From Ottowia testudinis (GTDB taxonomy: Bacteria; Pseudomonadota; Gammaproteobacteria; Burkholderiales; Burkholderiaceae_C): a stretch of 64,000 nt of DNA. Each line of letters starts with the position of its first letter. Position 1 is the stretch's first letter. This document shows, piece by piece, positions 36,105 through 44,748 of the stretch. Under the pieces are notes generated by a model that saw nothing but the letters and a program-made list of their open reading frames with translations, was not told the origin of the DNA and did no database searches. The DNA lies in the NCBI RefSeq assembly GCF_017498525.1, contig NZ_CP071796.1:4224041-4288040 (forward strand), written 5' to 3'. The translations under genes and the position numbers were made by a program.

Positions 36105-38243
36105 ATGCCTGCCGAAAACCTTCTCATCGAACTCTTCGTCGAAGAACTCCCGCCCAAGGCGCTCAAGAAACTGGGCGAAGCCTTTGCCGGCACGCTGTTC
36201 GATCAGCTCAAAGCCCAGGGCCTGACCGCGCCCGACTCGCACGTCACGCCCTACGCCACCCCGCGCCGGCTGGCCGCGCACATCACGCACGTGGCGGCCA
36301 AGGCGGCCGACAAGGCGGTGCAGGTCAAGCTGATGCCGGTCAGCGTGGCGCTGGATGCCACAGGCAACCCGACGCCCGCGTTGGTCAAAAAACTTCAGGC
36401 CGTGGGCGCCGGCCCGTCTGTCGTACCCACGCTCAAGCGCGCCATGGACGGCAAAGCCGAGGCACTGTTTCTCGACACCCTGATCACCGGCGCCACACTT
36501 GACGTGGCGTTGCAGAAGGCGCTGCACGAAGCCATTGCCAAGCTCCCCATCCCCAAGGTGATGACGTATCAGCTGCAAGAGGGCACGCCGCTGCCCGGCT
36601 GGGACAGCGTGCAGTTTGTGCGCCCGGCGCACGGATTGGTGGCGCTGCACGGCGACAAGGTCGTGCCGGTGACGGCGCTGGGCCTGACGGCGGGGCGCGC
36701 CACGCACGGCCACCGCTTCGAGGCCGTGGCCGACCCCATTGCTATCGTCGATGCCGACCGCTACGCCACCACGCTGCACGAAAAAGGCGCCGTCATCGCC
36801 AGCTTCGACGAGCGGCGCGCGGTCATCGAATCACAGCTGAAAACGGCAGCCGCGCAAGCAGGGCAAGCGCTGACAGCTATCGAAGATGAAGCGCTGCTGG
36901 ATGAGGTGACAGCGCTGGTCGAGCGTCCCAACGTGCTGGTGTGCCAGTTCGAGCAAGCGTTTCTCGACGTGCCTCAGGAATGCCTGATCCTGACCATGAA
37001 GGCCAACCAGAAGTACTTTCCCCTGCTGGATGCCACAGGCAAGTTGACGAACAAATTTTTGATCGTCAGCAACATCAGCCCCAAGGACCCCAGCGCCGTG
37101 ATCGAAGGCAACGAGCGCGTGGTGCGCCCGCGCCTGGCCGATGCCAAGTTCTTTTTCGACCAGGATCGCAAGAAAAAACTCAGCGACCGGGTCGAAGGCC
37201 TGGGCAAGGTCGTCTACCACAACAAGCTCGGCACGCAAGGCGAACGCACCGAGCGCGTGCGGGCCATTGCCAAGGCCATCGGCCAGCAACTCGGCGGCGA
37301 CGTGCTGGCCCAGGCGGCCGACCAGGCGGCGATGCTGGCCAAGGCTGATCTGTTGACCGACATGGTGGGCGAATTCCCCGAGCTGCAGGGCGTCATGGGC
37401 GGCTACTACGCGCGCCACGACGGCTTGAGCGAAGACATCGCCTTCGCCATCGAAGACCATTACAAACCGCGCTTTGCGGGCGACGCGCTGCCGCGCGGCC
37501 CGGTCGGCACCGTGGTGGCGCTGGCCGACAAGCTGGAAACGCTGGCCGGCATGTTCGGCATCGGCAACCTGCCCACTGGCGACAAGGATCCGTTTGCGCT
37601 CAGGCGGCATGCGCTGGGGGTGATCCGCATGCTGGTCGAAAAAGACCTGCGGCTCGACATGCCCGCCGTGGTGGCGCAGGCCGCGCAGGCCTTTGGTGCG
37701 CTGCTGCCCGATGCCGCGCGCAGCAACGAACAGTTGCTGAATTTCTTCTACGAGCGCGTCAACGGCTACCTGCGCGAGCGCGGCGCCAGCGCGCAAGAAG
37801 CCGACGCCGTGATCGCCGCGCGGCCGCTGTGGGGCGAGTTTCCGAAAGCACTCGACGCCGTGCGCGCCTTCGCCCAACTGCCCGAGGCGCCCGCCCTGGC
37901 CGCGGCCAACAAGCGCATCGGCAACATCCTCAAGAAAGCCGGCGATGCCGAACAGGTGGTGGACGCGCACGTGAGCGAGCTGCTGCTGCAAGAGCCCGCC
38001 GAGCAAGCGTTGTACGCCGCCATGCAGCGCATCGTGCCCCAGGCCGACGCACAGTTCAACGCCGGTGACTACACCGCCAGCCTGCAAACCCTGGCCGCGT
38101 TGCGTGCGCCGGTCGATGCGTTCTTTGACGGCGTCATGGTCAACGCCGAGCAGATGGATTTGCGCCTGAACCGCCAGGGTTTGCTCAAGACGCTGCACCA
38201 GGCCATGAACCGCGTGGCCGATTTGTCGAGGCTGGCCGCATGA
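36105..38243 (+). CDS. glyS: Glycyl-tRNA synthetase beta subunit
   Basis: A 712-residue beta subunit (usual length about 690-700). It begins MPAENLLIELFVEELPPKALKK, carries the typical MKANQKYFPLLD, VRPRLADAKFFFDQDRK and GEFPELQGVMGGYYA blocks, and has a DALR-like C-terminal domain. It binds tRNA and supports GlyQ. Residues about 245-262 (LKTAAAQAGQALTAIEDEA) are encoded by a weak copy of the dispersed repeat. It overlaps the next gene by four bases. Confidence 0.95.
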   Translation: MPAENLLIELFVEELPPKALKKLGEAFAGTLFDQLKAQGLTAPDSHVTPYATPRRLAAHITHVAAKAADKAVQVKLMPVSVALDATGNPTPALVKKLQAVGAGPSVVPTLKRAMDGKAEALFLDTLITGATLDVALQKALHEAIAKLPIPKVMTYQLQEGTPLPGWDSVQFVRPAHGLVALHGDKVVPVTALGLTAGRATHGHRFEAVADPIAIVDADRYATTLHEKGAVIASFDERRAVIESQLKTAAAQAGQALTAIEDEALLDEVTALVERPNVLVCQFEQAFLDVPQECLILTMKANQKYFPLLDATGKLTNKFLIVSNISPKDPSAVIEGNERVVRPRLADAKFFFDQDRKKKLSDRVEGLGKVVYHNKLGTQGERTERVRAIAKAIGQQLGGDVLAQAADQAAMLAKADLLTDMVGEFPELQGVMGGYYARHDGLSEDIAFAIEDHYKPRFAGDALPRGPVGTVVALADKLETLAGMFGIGNLPTGDKDPFALRRHALGVIRMLVEKDLRLDMPAVVAQAAQAFGALLPDAARSNEQLLNFFYERVNGYLRERGASAQEADAVIAARPLWGEFPKALDAVRAFAQLPEAPALAAANKRIGNILKKAGDAEQVVDAHVSELLLQEPAEQALYAAMQRIVPQADAQFNAGDYTASLQTLAALRAPVDAFFDGVMVNAEQMDLRLNRQGLLKTLHQAMNRVADLSRLAA
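36841..36884 (-). repeat. Dispersed hairpin repeat, copy 15 (inside glyS)
   Basis: On the minus strand GATAGCTGTCAGCGCTTG is followed by CCCTG and CTTGCGC, then GGCTGCCGTTTT. Divergent but it keeps both ends; it is in frame within glyS. Confidence 0.5.
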
Positions 38244-38884
38244 CCACCCCTGCCCCGCTGCCCGCGCCGGATTCATCGGCCGCCATCGACTGGCGCATCT
38301 TCGCGTGGGCCGCGCTGCCGCCTCTGGCGGTGCTGATGCTGCGCGTGGTGCTGCCCGGTCAGGTCGAGGGCGGCGAATTGCAGCGGCTGCAAACCGCCAC
38401 GCTGGTGTCCGACCCGGCCGAGGCGTTCTGGATGGCGGCGCGGCCACTGCTGCTGACTTTGCTGACCGTGTCGGCCGTGGCTGGGGTGTTTTATGCCGCG
38501 CTGCGGCGCCTGGGCTGGGCGCGCATGCGGCCTGGCGTATTGACGCTGTGGGTGCTGCTGTGGCTGGCCATGGGCGCGTGGCTGATGGCCAGCGATATGA
38601 ACCGTGCGCAGCGCCAGCCACTGCCCGATCAAGCCGCCAAGGTGCTGCTGGCGCGCGAGATCCTGCCCAACAAGCGCACCGGGCCCGGCGGCACCGAGGT
38701 CTATTTCGAGCTGCCCGGCGAACCCGAGCCGCTGCGCCTGTTCGCCCAGGGCCAGCCCACGCAGGCCTTCGTGCCCGGCAGCACGGCGGTGCTGCACGCC
38801 GAATCGGGGCGCTGGTGGGGCCGCTGGGGCCGGCTCACCTCGCGCCTAAACCCAGCGCCCACACCGACGCCGGCCGCCCGATAA
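38240..38884 (+). CDS. Hypothetical membrane protein
   Basis: A 214-residue protein with three hydrophobic segments (about 14-35, 58-80, 96-117) and a soluble C-terminal part that contains TEVYFELPGEPEPLRLFAQ. I do not recognise a family. It is coupled to glyS by an ATGA overlap and followed 8 bases later by gmhB, so it is probably in the same operon. Confidence 0.7.
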   Translation: MTTPAPLPAPDSSAAIDWRIFAWAALPPLAVLMLRVVLPGQVEGGELQRLQTATLVSDPAEAFWMAARPLLLTLLTVSAVAGVFYAALRRLGWARMRPGVLTLWVLLWLAMGAWLMASDMNRAQRQPLPDQAAKVLLAREILPNKRTGPGGTEVYFELPGEPEPLRLFAQGQPTQAFVPGSTAVLHAESGRWWGRWGRLTSRLNPAPTPTPAAR

Positions 38885-38892
38885 TCCAGCCC

Positions 38893-39516
38893 ATGAAGCT
38901 CATCATCGTCGACCGCGACGGGACGCTGTGCGTGGAGCGCGAAGGCTATCTGCAAACGCCCGACGATTGGGAGCCGCTGCCGGGCGCGCTCGACGCCATC
39001 GCGCGGCTCAATCAGGCTGGCTATCAGGTGGTGATTGCCGCCAACATGCCGGGCCTGGGCCGCGGGCTGTTCGACATGGCGGCGCTCAACGCCATCCACG
39101 CCAAGATGAACAAGCAACTGGCGGCCGCCGGCGGCCGCATCGAGGCGGTGTTCTACTGTCCCCATTCGCCCGACGAGGGCTGCCACTGCCGCAAGCCGCT
39201 GCCGGGGCTGTTTCAGCAGATCGGCGAGCGCTACAAGCTCGACCTGACGCAGGTGCACGCCGTGGGCGACAGCGAACGCGACGTGCAGGCCGCCGTAGCC
39301 GCCGGCTGCGTGCCGCACCTGGTGCTGACGGGCAGGGCGCCGCCGGTGCAAACCGATCCGCTGCCACCCGAATTTCCGCCCAGCACGCGCGTGCACGCCG
39401 ATCTGGCCGCCTTTGCCACCGCCTTCATCGCCGGGATGCAAGCCGCCGGAGCCGCCCGCGCCGAGACCGAGGCACGCGCACGTGCGGACAAGACACAACC
39501 CCCCAGCGCGCACTGA
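38893..39516 (+). CDS. gmhB: D-glycero-beta-D-manno-heptose-1,7-bisphosphate 7-phosphatase
   Basis: A 207-residue HAD-superfamily phosphatase for LPS heptose synthesis. Motif I is IIVDRDGTL. A zinc-binding cluster CPHSPDEGCHCRKP marks the GmhB/HisB-N type. Motif III-IV is VGDSERDVQAAVAAGC. In many GmhB proteins the segment after motif I is VINxDS; here it is LCVEREGYL. The last 25 residues form a charged tail. gmhB-plsC order is common in betaproteobacteria. Confidence 0.9.
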   Translation: MKLIIVDRDGTLCVEREGYLQTPDDWEPLPGALDAIARLNQAGYQVVIAANMPGLGRGLFDMAALNAIHAKMNKQLAAAGGRIEAVFYCPHSPDEGCHCRKPLPGLFQQIGERYKLDLTQVHAVGDSERDVQAAVAAGCVPHLVLTGRAPPVQTDPLPPEFPPSTRVHADLAAFATAFIAGMQAAGAARAETEARARADKTQPPSAH

Positions 39517-39520
39517 TCAA

Positions 39521-39569
39521 GCTATAAAATGTGCAGCTGCCTGCGCTTGCCAGACAAGCGCTACCCGCC
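39521..39569 (+). repeat. Dispersed hairpin repeat, copy 13
   Basis: It reads AGCTGCCTGCGCTTG, CCAGA, CAAGCGC, then TACCCGCC. The hairpin is perfect. It lies in the 62-base gmhB-plsC gap and ends 9 bases before the plsC start. Confidence 0.85.
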
Positions 39570-39578
39570 TAAAAGACC

Positions 39579-40355
39579 ATGAACCTGATCCGCTCGACGC
39601 TGCACATGCTGTGGATGATCGTCACGGTGATTCCGTGGGCGCTCGCGGTGCTGATCGTCTCGCCGTTTGTCAACAGCACGCGCGTGTACTGGATGTGCGC
39701 GCGCTGGCTCAAGCTGGCGGTGGACAGCGGCACGGTGATCATGGGCATCCGCAACCGCGTCACCGGCATGGAAAATCTGCCGCTCGGCGCCCAGGATGGC
39801 GCGGTGCTGCTGGTCAAGCACCAGTCGGCCTGGGAGACCTTCACCCTGCCGGCGATCATGCCGCACCCGCTGGCCTACGTGTTCAAGAAGGAGCTGCTGT
39901 ACGTGCCCTTCTTTGGCTGGGCCATGGGCCGGCTCGACATGATCCACATCGACCGCAGCCGGCGCGCCGAGGCCTTCAACAAGGTGGTGGCGCAAGGCCG
40001 CCGGCTGATGGACCAGGGCGTGTGGGTCATCATGTTTCCCGAAGGCACGCGCATCCCGCGCGGCGAGAAGGGCAAGTACCGATCGGGCGGCACGCGGCTG
40101 GCCATCGAATGCGGCGCGCCCGTGATCCCGATCGCCGTCACCAGCGCCAAATGCTGGCCGCGCAAGGCCTTCGTCAAAAAGCCAGGCATCGTCGACATCT
40201 CCATCGGCCCGGCCATCCCGAGCGTAGGCCGCAAGCCCGATGAGTTGATGCGCGAGGTCGAGGCCTGGATCGAGGCCGAGATGCTGCGCCTGGACCCCGA
40301 GGCGTACCCCAGCGGCGAGGCGCGCCCGTCGCGCCTGAAACCCGGCGAGGGCTGA
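39579..40355 (+). CDS. plsC: 1-acyl-sn-glycerol-3-phosphate acyltransferase
   Basis: A 258-residue PlsC-family membrane acyltransferase making phosphatidic acid. The first motif is KHQSAWETF, so the usual HX4D is HX4E here, a variant I associate with betaproteobacterial homologues. The second is FPEGTRIPRGEKGKYRSGG, which binds glycerol phosphate, and a third is GAPVIPIAVTSAK. One N-terminal membrane helix is visible. Its short tail is Pro/Arg-rich. Confidence 0.92.
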   Translation: MNLIRSTLHMLWMIVTVIPWALAVLIVSPFVNSTRVYWMCARWLKLAVDSGTVIMGIRNRVTGMENLPLGAQDGAVLLVKHQSAWETFTLPAIMPHPLAYVFKKELLYVPFFGWAMGRLDMIHIDRSRRAEAFNKVVAQGRRLMDQGVWVIMFPEGTRIPRGEKGKYRSGGTRLAIECGAPVIPIAVTSAKCWPRKAFVKKPGIVDISIGPAIPSVGRKPDELMREVEAWIEAEMLRLDPEAYPSGEARPSRLKPGEG

Positions 40356-40356
40356 A

Positions 40357-40590
40357 CCTAGAAACGGCAGTTGACCGCTTGTTTCCTTTACCAAGGTCTC
40401 ATGGTGCTTGAGTTTTTTGGCTTCGTTGCCGCTCACCTGTGGGGTGAGCGCGCTATGCACCCGATCGCACCACTGCGGCCGCGCCATGCCGCGTTGCTCG
40501 TTCTTGCAGGCAGTAGCCTGCGGCGTCCTAGCGCCTTGCCTGGCACGGCCGCAGTGGCACGCTCGGGCGCATTCAACCGCCGTTTCTAGG
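40357..40590. repeat. Palindromic MITE-like element with 18-bp inverted ends
   Basis: The ends are CCTAGAAACGGCAGTTGA (40357-40374) and TCAACCGCCGTTTCTAGG (40573-40590), matching at 17 of 18 positions when inverted. Inside, CACTGCGGCCG and CGGCCGCAGTG are again paired, and GCAGGC, AGTA, GCCTGC forms a hairpin near the centre. The unit would fold into one long imperfect stem and carries no gene. Confidence 0.8.
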
Positions 40591-40602
40591 CTGAAGCCGC
40601 GC

Positions 40603-41511
40603 ATGACCATGCTGCAGCTGGTGCTGGATCTGTTCGGCGTCGCGCCGGCAGCACAGCAATCCGAAGCAAAAGCGACGCCAGCGCTTGATGGGTGCGCGCA
40701 AGCAGCTCCTCAATTAATAGCAAAAGAGCCCGCCGTATCGCTGGATGATGCGCTCGCGCCGGCGCAGTTCACGCACCCACGCGCCAACCGCGCCATCCAC
40801 TTCGCGCATGCGCGCGTGCACTACGAGTTTCAGCGCGGCCAGCGGCGCACCATCGGCTTTTCGGTCGGCGCCGACGGGCTGGCCGTGCGTGCCCCGCGCT
40901 GGACGCCGCTGCACGAGGTTGAGGCCGCCCTGCGCGAAAAAGAGCGCTGGATCGTCGCCAAGCTGGGCGAAGCGCGCGCACGGCATGAGCGCATCGAGTC
41001 GAACCGCATCGCGTGGCGGGATGGCGCCACCCTGCCCTTTCTGGGCCAGCCGGTAACGCTGGTGCTCGATCCGCGCCAGCGCCATGGACGTGGGGGCGCG
41101 GTGCTGGCCGAGAGCGACGGCGCTCGCGTGTTGCACATCGGCCTGCCGCACAGCGCCACGCCCGATCAGCTGCGCGACACGGCACAAGCCTGGCTGATGC
41201 GCCAGGCGCGCCGCGTGTTCACCGCGCGGCTCGACCACTTCGCGCCGCGCTTGAGTGTGCGCTGGCAGCGCCTGAGCCTGTCGTCCGCCGGCACGCGCTG
41301 GGGATCGGCCAGCGCCGACGGCTCGATCCGCCTGAACTGGCGGCTGATTCATTTTCGCGAACCCATCATCGACTACGTGGTGGTGCACGAACTGGCCCAC
41401 CTGCGCGAGATGAACCACGGCCCGCGCTTCTGGCAGCACGTGCAAAGCGTGCTGCCCGACTATGCCGAGCGGCGCGTGCAGCTTAAGGACGAGGCGGTGC
41501 CGCGCTGGTGA
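40603..41511 (+). CDS. YgjP-like/SprT-like zinc metallopeptidase (M48 family, DUF45)
   Basis: A 302-residue protein. The N-terminal 60 residues are poorly conserved and partly encoded by a dispersed repeat copy. The core has the YgjP (DUF45) pattern: RRTIGFSVGADGLAVRAPRWTP, KERWIVAKL, then RWGSASADGSIRLNWRLIHF and the zinc site VVHELAHLREMNHGPRFW (HELAH plus a downstream His). Members are predicted zinc proteases, often annotated as M48 metallopeptidases. The ATG at 40603 was chosen; the ATG two codons later is possible. Confidence 0.88.
   Translation: MTMLQLVLDLFGVAPAAQQSEAKATPALDGCAQAAPQLIAKEPAVSLDDALAPAQFTHPRANRAIHFAHARVHYEFQRGQRRTIGFSVGADGLAVRAPRWTPLHEVEAALREKERWIVAKLGEARARHERIESNRIAWRDGATLPFLGQPVTLVLDPRQRHGRGGAVLAESDGARVLHIGLPHSATPDQLRDTAQAWLMRQARRVFTARLDHFAPRLSVRWQRLSLSSAGTRWGSASADGSIRLNWRLIHFREPIIDYVVVHELAHLREMNHGPRFWQHVQSVLPDYAERRVQLKDEAVPRW
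40676..40720 (-). repeat. Dispersed hairpin repeat, copy 14 (inside metallopeptidase gene)
   Basis: On the minus strand GAGCTGCTTGCGCGC is followed by ACCCAT and CAAGCGC, then TGGCGTC. It is in frame in the N-terminal variable region of the gene. Confidence 0.6.
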
Positions 41512-41573
41512 CAGCCTGGGCCAAGCGCTTGCGTCAGCATCGACCGCCACGGCCCAACCCCACCAGCCCTGCC

Positions 41574-42677
41574 ATGCTCACCACCGAATTGCTCGTCCAA
41601 AAAAACAATCTCGCTACCACGCGCGTGCGCAAGCGGCCCAATGCGCCGCTGCAACCTGGCCAGGTGCGTGCGCGTGTGGACCGCTTTGCGCTCACGGCCA
41701 ACAACATCACCTATGCCGCCTTCGGCAGCGCCATGCACTACTGGGATTTCTACCCGGTGCAAGACCTTACCGATGCGGGCGCCGAATGGGGCATCGTGCC
41801 CGTGTGGGGCTTTGGCACGGTGGTCGAATCGGCCTGCGCCGAGGTGCCGGTGGGCGAGCGCCTGTATGGCTTCTGGCCGATGGCCAGCCATGCGGTGCTT
41901 GCGCCGGCCCACGTCACCCATGGCGGCTGGAGCGACGGCGCCGCGCACCGCTCGCCGCTGCCCGCCATCTACAACCAGTACCTGCGCACCAGCGCCGACC
42001 CGTTCTACACTGAAGGCACCGAAGATCTGCAAGCACTGCTGCGCCCGCTGTTCGCCACCTCATGGCTGATCGACGACTTCATGGCCGACAACGGCTTTTT
42101 TGGCGCCAGCACGCTGCTGCTGTCCAGCGCCTCCAGCAAGACCGCGTACGCCACCGCGTTCTGCCTGGCGCAGCGGCCGGGCATCGAGGTGATCGGCCTC
42201 ACCTCGCCCGGCAACATGGCGTTTTGCGAGCAGCTGGGCTGCTACAGCCGCGTGCTGGCCTACGACGCGCTGCCCACGCTGGACGGCACCACGCCCACCG
42301 TGTACATCGACTTCGCGGGCAACGCCGGCCTGCGCAAAAGCGTGCACGGGCATTTCACCCAGCTGCGCTACAGCTGCTCGGTGGGCGGCGCGCACGTGGG
42401 CGCGCTGGGTCATGCCAAGGATTTGCCCGGCCCGCGCGCCACGCTGTTCTTCGCGCCCGCGCAAGGCCAAAAGCGCGCGGCCGAATGGGGGCAGGCGGTG
42501 TTCGGTCAACGGCTGTTGGATGGGTGGAACGGCTTTCTAGAGGCGGTGCAGCGCCAGGCTTGGGTGCGAGTAGCACAAGCCAACGGGCCCGCCGCGGCGC
42601 AGGCCGCGTATGCGCAGATGCTGGCCGGCCACACCGACCCGGGCGTGGGCACGATGGTGAGTCTGAGCAGCGCATGA
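41574..42677 (+). CDS. DUF2855 family protein
   Basis: A 367-residue protein of the DUF2855 family, which is related to medium-chain dehydrogenases (NNITYAAFGSAMHYWDFYP, GIVPVWGFGTVVESAC, SSASSKTAYATAF as the nucleotide-binding loop, then VYIDFAGNAGLRKSVHGHF). I see no zinc-ligand set. Its function is unknown. The start MLTTELLVQKN at 41574 fits the family; the frame is open 22 codons upstream, overlapping the metallopeptidase gene. Confidence 0.87.
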   Translation: MLTTELLVQKNNLATTRVRKRPNAPLQPGQVRARVDRFALTANNITYAAFGSAMHYWDFYPVQDLTDAGAEWGIVPVWGFGTVVESACAEVPVGERLYGFWPMASHAVLAPAHVTHGGWSDGAAHRSPLPAIYNQYLRTSADPFYTEGTEDLQALLRPLFATSWLIDDFMADNGFFGASTLLLSSASSKTAYATAFCLAQRPGIEVIGLTSPGNMAFCEQLGCYSRVLAYDALPTLDGTTPTVYIDFAGNAGLRKSVHGHFTQLRYSCSVGGAHVGALGHAKDLPGPRATLFFAPAQGQKRAAEWGQAVFGQRLLDGWNGFLEAVQRQAWVRVAQANGPAAAQAAYAQMLAGHTDPGVGTMVSLSSA

Positions 42678-42681
42678 GCCT

Positions 42682-42800
42682 TCAGCGCGGTACGTCACGC
42701 CGATCCACGATCAGCGTTGAACCGGCCACGTCATCGCCAGCGCGCGATGCCAAGTAGATCGCCGCGCCCGCCACGTGCTGCGGCGTGCCAATGCTTGCGA
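42682..42800 (-). pseudogene. Remnant of a short-chain dehydrogenase/reductase gene (C-terminal fragment)
   Basis: On the minus strand a 35-codon stretch reads GTPQHVAGAAIYLASRAGD and then DVAGSTLIVDRRDVPR before a stop, which is the C-terminal end of an SDR (normally ...ASxxaxxvtGqtlxVDGG). Upstream the frame breaks and meets a dispersed repeat copy. A decayed gene fragment is the simplest reading. Confidence 0.65.
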
Positions 42801-42848
42801 GAACAGCTGGCCAGTGTCGATCAAGGTCATTTCAGCCTTTTGATATCA

Positions 42849-42895
42849 ATTTAATAGCTGCCCGCGCTTGCCAGACAAGCGCGAAAACCCGATTT
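42849..42895 (+). repeat. Dispersed hairpin repeat, copy 16
   Basis: It reads TTTAATAGCTGCCCGCGCTTG in two parts, CCAGA, CAAGCGC, GAAAACCCGATTT. The hairpin is perfect. It lies between the SDR remnant and the MBL gene. Confidence 0.85.
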
Positions 42896-42908
42896 AGCTT
42901 GCAATCGG

Positions 42909-43973
42909 TCAAACCGGCGCAAACCGCCAGACCCCTTCGCCATCACGTGCGCGCCGCAGTTGTCCGGCGTGCCACAGCCGGTGCAGGTGTGCCACCGCCT
43001 CCCCCAGCGCAAAGGTGGTCTGGTGCAGATCGAGCGGGCGCTTGAACAGCACGGGCAGCATGTCGTAGGCGCACACCGGGCGCTCGCGCGCCGCGTCCAT
43101 CACCTCATTCAGCCGGTCGCGGTGGTGCTCGTGCAGCTGGCGGATGCGCGTGTGCAAGCCGACGAAGGGTTTGCCGTGCGATGGCAGCACCAGCACATCT
43201 CCGGGCAGCGGCGCAAAGCGGTCGATCGAGCCGAGGAACAGCGTCAGCGCATCGGCCTCGGGCTCCATCTCGTAGACGCTCACGTTGGTGGAGATGCGCG
43301 GCAGCACCATGTCGCCGCTGATGAGGATGCCCGCCGCCTCGCAATACAGGGCCATGTGCTCCGGCGCGTGGCCGTAGCCGGCAATGCAGCGCCAGGCCTG
43401 GCCACCAATCGTCACGCTACAGCCATCCATCAGCCGCGCATAGCTGGGCGGCACGGCCGGAACCAGGCCGCGGTAGTAGCTCTTGCGGTGGCGGATTTTC
43501 TCCAGGTCGCCCACGCCGGTCATGCCGTGGCTGTGGAAGAAGTCCGCCAGCCGCTCGCCACCAAAGCTGTTGACCACTTCGCAGGCGTAGCGCGCGGCCA
43601 TGTAGTCGGTGCCGCTCATCCACAGTGGGGCTTGCCAGCGCTCGCACAGCCAGTGCGCCAGACCCACGTGGTCGGGGTGCATGTGGGTGGCGATGACGCG
43701 CAGGATCGGCAGGCCGTCCAGTTCGTTGGCAAACACCTGTTCCCAATCGGCGCGCGACTGCGGGTGGTCGATGCAGGTGTCCACCACGGTCCAGCCTTCG
43801 CGGCCGTCCAGGCGGTCGCGCAGCAGCCAGAGGTTGATGTGGTCCAGCGCAAACGGCAGTTGCATGCGCAGCCACTTCACGCCCGGCGCCAGCGCGATGG
43901 CGCCGCCCGGCGGCGGCAGTGCATCGGCCAGCGGGTAGTGCAGGGCGCGTTCAAGTTCGGCGGCAATCGACAT
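42909..43973 (-). CDS. MBL-fold metallo-hydrolase
   Basis: A 354-residue metallo-beta-lactamase-fold hydrolase. The main metal motif is ATHMHPDHVGLA (HxHxDH), with further ligands in GYGHAPEHMALY, LISGDMVL and LPSHGKPF. The C-terminal helical extension (about 290-354) is of the kind seen in MBL proteins of acyl-CoA and thioester metabolism. It is divergent from liuR and shares with it the palindrome at 44013, which suggests LiuR control and a link to branched-chain acyl-CoA metabolism. Confidence 0.87.
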   Translation of the reverse strand: MSIAAELERALHYPLADALPPPGGAIALAPGVKWLRMQLPFALDHINLWLLRDRLDGREGWTVVDTCIDHPQSRADWEQVFANELDGLPILRVIATHMHPDHVGLAHWLCERWQAPLWMSGTDYMAARYACEVVNSFGGERLADFFHSHGMTGVGDLEKIRHRKSYYRGLVPAVPPSYARLMDGCSVTIGGQAWRCIAGYGHAPEHMALYCEAAGILISGDMVLPRISTNVSVYEMEPEADALTLFLGSIDRFAPLPGDVLVLPSHGKPFVGLHTRIRQLHEHHRDRLNEVMDAARERPVCAYDMLPVLFKRPLDLHQTTFALGEAVAHLHRLWHAGQLRRARDGEGVWRFAPV

Positions 43974-44012
43974 GGGCTTGTGTTTGGGTGGCGGTGCGGT
44001 AGGATGGGCGAA

Positions 44013-44028
44013 TTGACGTTAACGTCAA
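44013..44028. promoter_or_regulatory. LiuR-type operator (perfect palindrome)
   Basis: TTGACGTTAACGTCAA, a 16-bp perfect palindrome between divergent MBL and liuR genes. Nearly the same box (TTGACGTAAACGTCAA) precedes the isovaleryl-CoA cluster at 53905. Confidence 0.85.
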
Positions 44029-44096
44029 CCTTGCAGCCCATTCTATGAAGCCGCCGCGCGCCGTGCCGGTACTTGCGCGACAGCCATTCACCCCGC

Positions 44097-44525
44097 ATGG
44101 CCACCACCTATTCCATCAGCGACCTGGCGCGTGAGTTCGATTTGACGCCGCGCGCCATGCGCTTTTATGAAGACATGGGCCTGCTCGAGCCCGCCCGCAG
44201 CGGCCCCGGCGGCCGTCAGCGCGTGTACAGCAGCCGCGACCGCACGCGCCTGAAGCTCACGCTGCGTGCCAAGCGCCTGGGCCTGTCATTGACCGAGGCC
44301 AAGCAGCTGATCGACATGTACGACAGCCCGCGCGACACCGGGCCACAGCTGCGCAAGTTTTTGGAAGTGCTTGGCCAGCACCGCGCGCAACTGGAGGCTC
44401 AGCTGGCCGACTTGCAGGCCACCCTGAAGGAGGTGGCCGAGCATGAAAAAGATGCGCGGGCGCTGCTGGCGGGTGTGGATGGCAAGGCGGGCGCTAAACG
44501 CGGGCGAGGTGTGAGGGGCGCCTGA
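44097..44525 (+). CDS. liuR: MerR family transcriptional regulator, LiuR-like
   Basis: A 142-residue MerR protein. The winged helix is TTYSISDLAREFDLTPRAMRFYEDMGLLEPARSG (in parts), followed by a dimerisation coiled coil (about 80-125). No metal-binding Cys is present, as expected for the LiuR group, which senses branched-chain acyl-CoA and controls leucine/isovalerate degradation. The palindrome at 44013 and the matching box before the ivd cluster support the LiuR call. The C-terminal tail is Lys/Arg-rich. Confidence 0.87.
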   Translation: MATTYSISDLAREFDLTPRAMRFYEDMGLLEPARSGPGGRQRVYSSRDRTRLKLTLRAKRLGLSLTEAKQLIDMYDSPRDTGPQLRKFLEVLGQHRAQLEAQLADLQATLKEVAEHEKDARALLAGVDGKAGAKRGRGVRGA

Positions 44526-44532
44526 AAACAGC

Positions 44533-44735
44533 CAGACGCGAAGGACGCAAAGGATTCGCGAAGGTCGCGAAAGAAAACAAAAATTTTTGTTTTCTTGTTT
44601 CTGATACGACATGCGCAAAAAGGCACCTGGCGGGGCGATGGAGCCAAGGCCAAGCGCCCAGCCTCCTCGTGATCTGCGTCAGTCCTATCTGTTTTTTTTG
44701 CGTCCTTCGCGGAATCTTCGCGTCCTTCGCGTCCG
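44533..44735. repeat. Imperfect inverted repeat with central palindrome
   Basis: Outer arms GACGCGAAGGACGC (from 44535) and GCGTCCTTCGCGTC (to 44734) pair; a central perfect palindrome GAAAACAAAAA/TTTTTGTTTTC spans 44573-44594. It lies between convergent liuR and rtcA and could serve both as a terminator. It is related in style to the element at 34205-34300. Confidence 0.75.
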
Positions 44736-44748
44736 ATATTCCGGCCCA

